From Actinomycetota bacterium (lineage in GTDB: Bacteria > Actinomycetota > Actinomycetes > JACCUZ01), in assembly GCA_030841035.1 (NCBI GenBank), contig JAVEDI010000077.1:1-42143 (forward strand): a stretch of DNA of 42,143 bases, read 5' to 3'. Each line of letters starts with the position of its first letter. Within the stretch, counting starts at the first letter, position 1. The notes under the pieces were generated by a model. The model searched no databases. It worked only from the letters and a program-made list of their open reading frames with translations, and was not told where the DNA came from. Shown here one piece after another: positions 41,945 through 42,143 of the stretch. A program made the position numbers and the translations under genes.

Positions 41945-42143
41945 GTGTCCACCCCTGAGGTTGCCGGAGCCCGTGACGAGTCCGGCCGCGACGGCGCCGC
42001 CGGCCCCGGCCTGACCGGCACCGCCCGGGTGAAGCGCGGGATGGCCGAGATGCTCAAGGGCGGGGTGATCATGGACGTGGTCACCGCCGAGCAGGCCACG
42101 ATCGCCGAGGACGCCGGCGCCGTCGCGGTGATGGCGCTGGAGC
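41945..42143 (+). CDS. pdxS: Pyridoxal 5'-phosphate synthase subunit PdxS (N-terminal part)
   Basis: The first 66 residues of PdxS, cut by the window end. After a variable 28-residue extension comes [20 protein letters not shown], then [17 protein letters not shown], the start of the (beta/alpha)8 barrel that condenses ribose 5-phosphate and glyceraldehyde 3-phosphate with ammonia from PdxT. GTG 41945 has AGAGG 7 nt upstream. Its position after pimA matches the Mycobacterium and Streptomyces gene order. Confidence 0.93.
   Translation, partial: MSTPEVAGARDESGRDGAAGPGLTGTARVKRGMAEMLKGGVIMDVVTAEQATIAEDAGAVAVMALE

Noticed and set aside
1-42143. CRISPR array, rRNA genes, replication origin
   Set aside because: No regularly spaced repeats, rRNA sequence, DnaA-box clusters or replication initiator genes were found.

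Overview
The window comes from a high-G+C, sporulation-competent actinomycete. The evidence is very GC-rich third codon positions, frequent GTG starts, an SsgB-like sporulation protein, leaderless-type starts (TANNNT 6-7 nt before the start codon), and the actinobacterial phosphatidylinositol-mannoside locus (thrS, HIT, pgsA, patA, pimA, pdxS).

Layout. (1) 1-1170: the end of an IS481-like transposase, an internally deleted MobA-like remnant, and a minus-strand tRNA operon Gly(GCC)-Cys(GCA)-Val(GAC). (2) 1348-10894: a histidine-utilisation region. hutH is translationally coupled to p-aminobenzoate genes (pabB, pabC); hutU and hutI follow. Interspersed are a SnoaL-like protein, an FMN alpha-hydroxy-acid oxidase, a CGNR regulator and an EamA exporter coupled to hutI. 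(3) 10939-11997: ssgB-like gene and a PGPGW membrane protein. (4) 12015-12086: tRNA-Val(CAC), used as attachment site by a tandem pair of related integrative elements. Element 1 (12057-21854) carries an Xis-type protein, a frameshifted MobF relaxase, a metallo-hydrolase, an unrecognised two-gene operon whose second gene ends in a HEPN-like motif and is frameshifted, and a tyrosine integrase. Element 2 (21824 to about 26425) is a remnant: truncated xis, last part of an integrase, and cargo made of a two-component system, a COG4705-type membrane protein, a UspA-like protein and a hypothetical. (5) 26430-28671: a junction zone with an FAD oxidoreductase, a histidine-kinase scrap and an internally deleted GNAT gene. 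(6) 28721-32402: secreted subtilase, secreted PQQ-type sugar dehydrogenase, MOSC protein. (7) 32507-42143: core block thrS, HIT, EF-G2 (opposite strand), pgsA, patA, pimA, a LemA-like protein, a DUF3048 lipoprotein and the start of pdxS.

How the genes work together. HutH, HutU and HutI turn histidine into formiminoglutamate; if the organism then uses a folate-dependent formiminotransferase, co-expression of PABA genes would be logical (inference). PgsA, PatA and PimA act in sequence on phosphatidylinositol. The integrative pair is the accessory part; its best candidates for undescribed biology are the 17320-20422 operon of element 1 and the sensor/COG4705 cargo of element 2.
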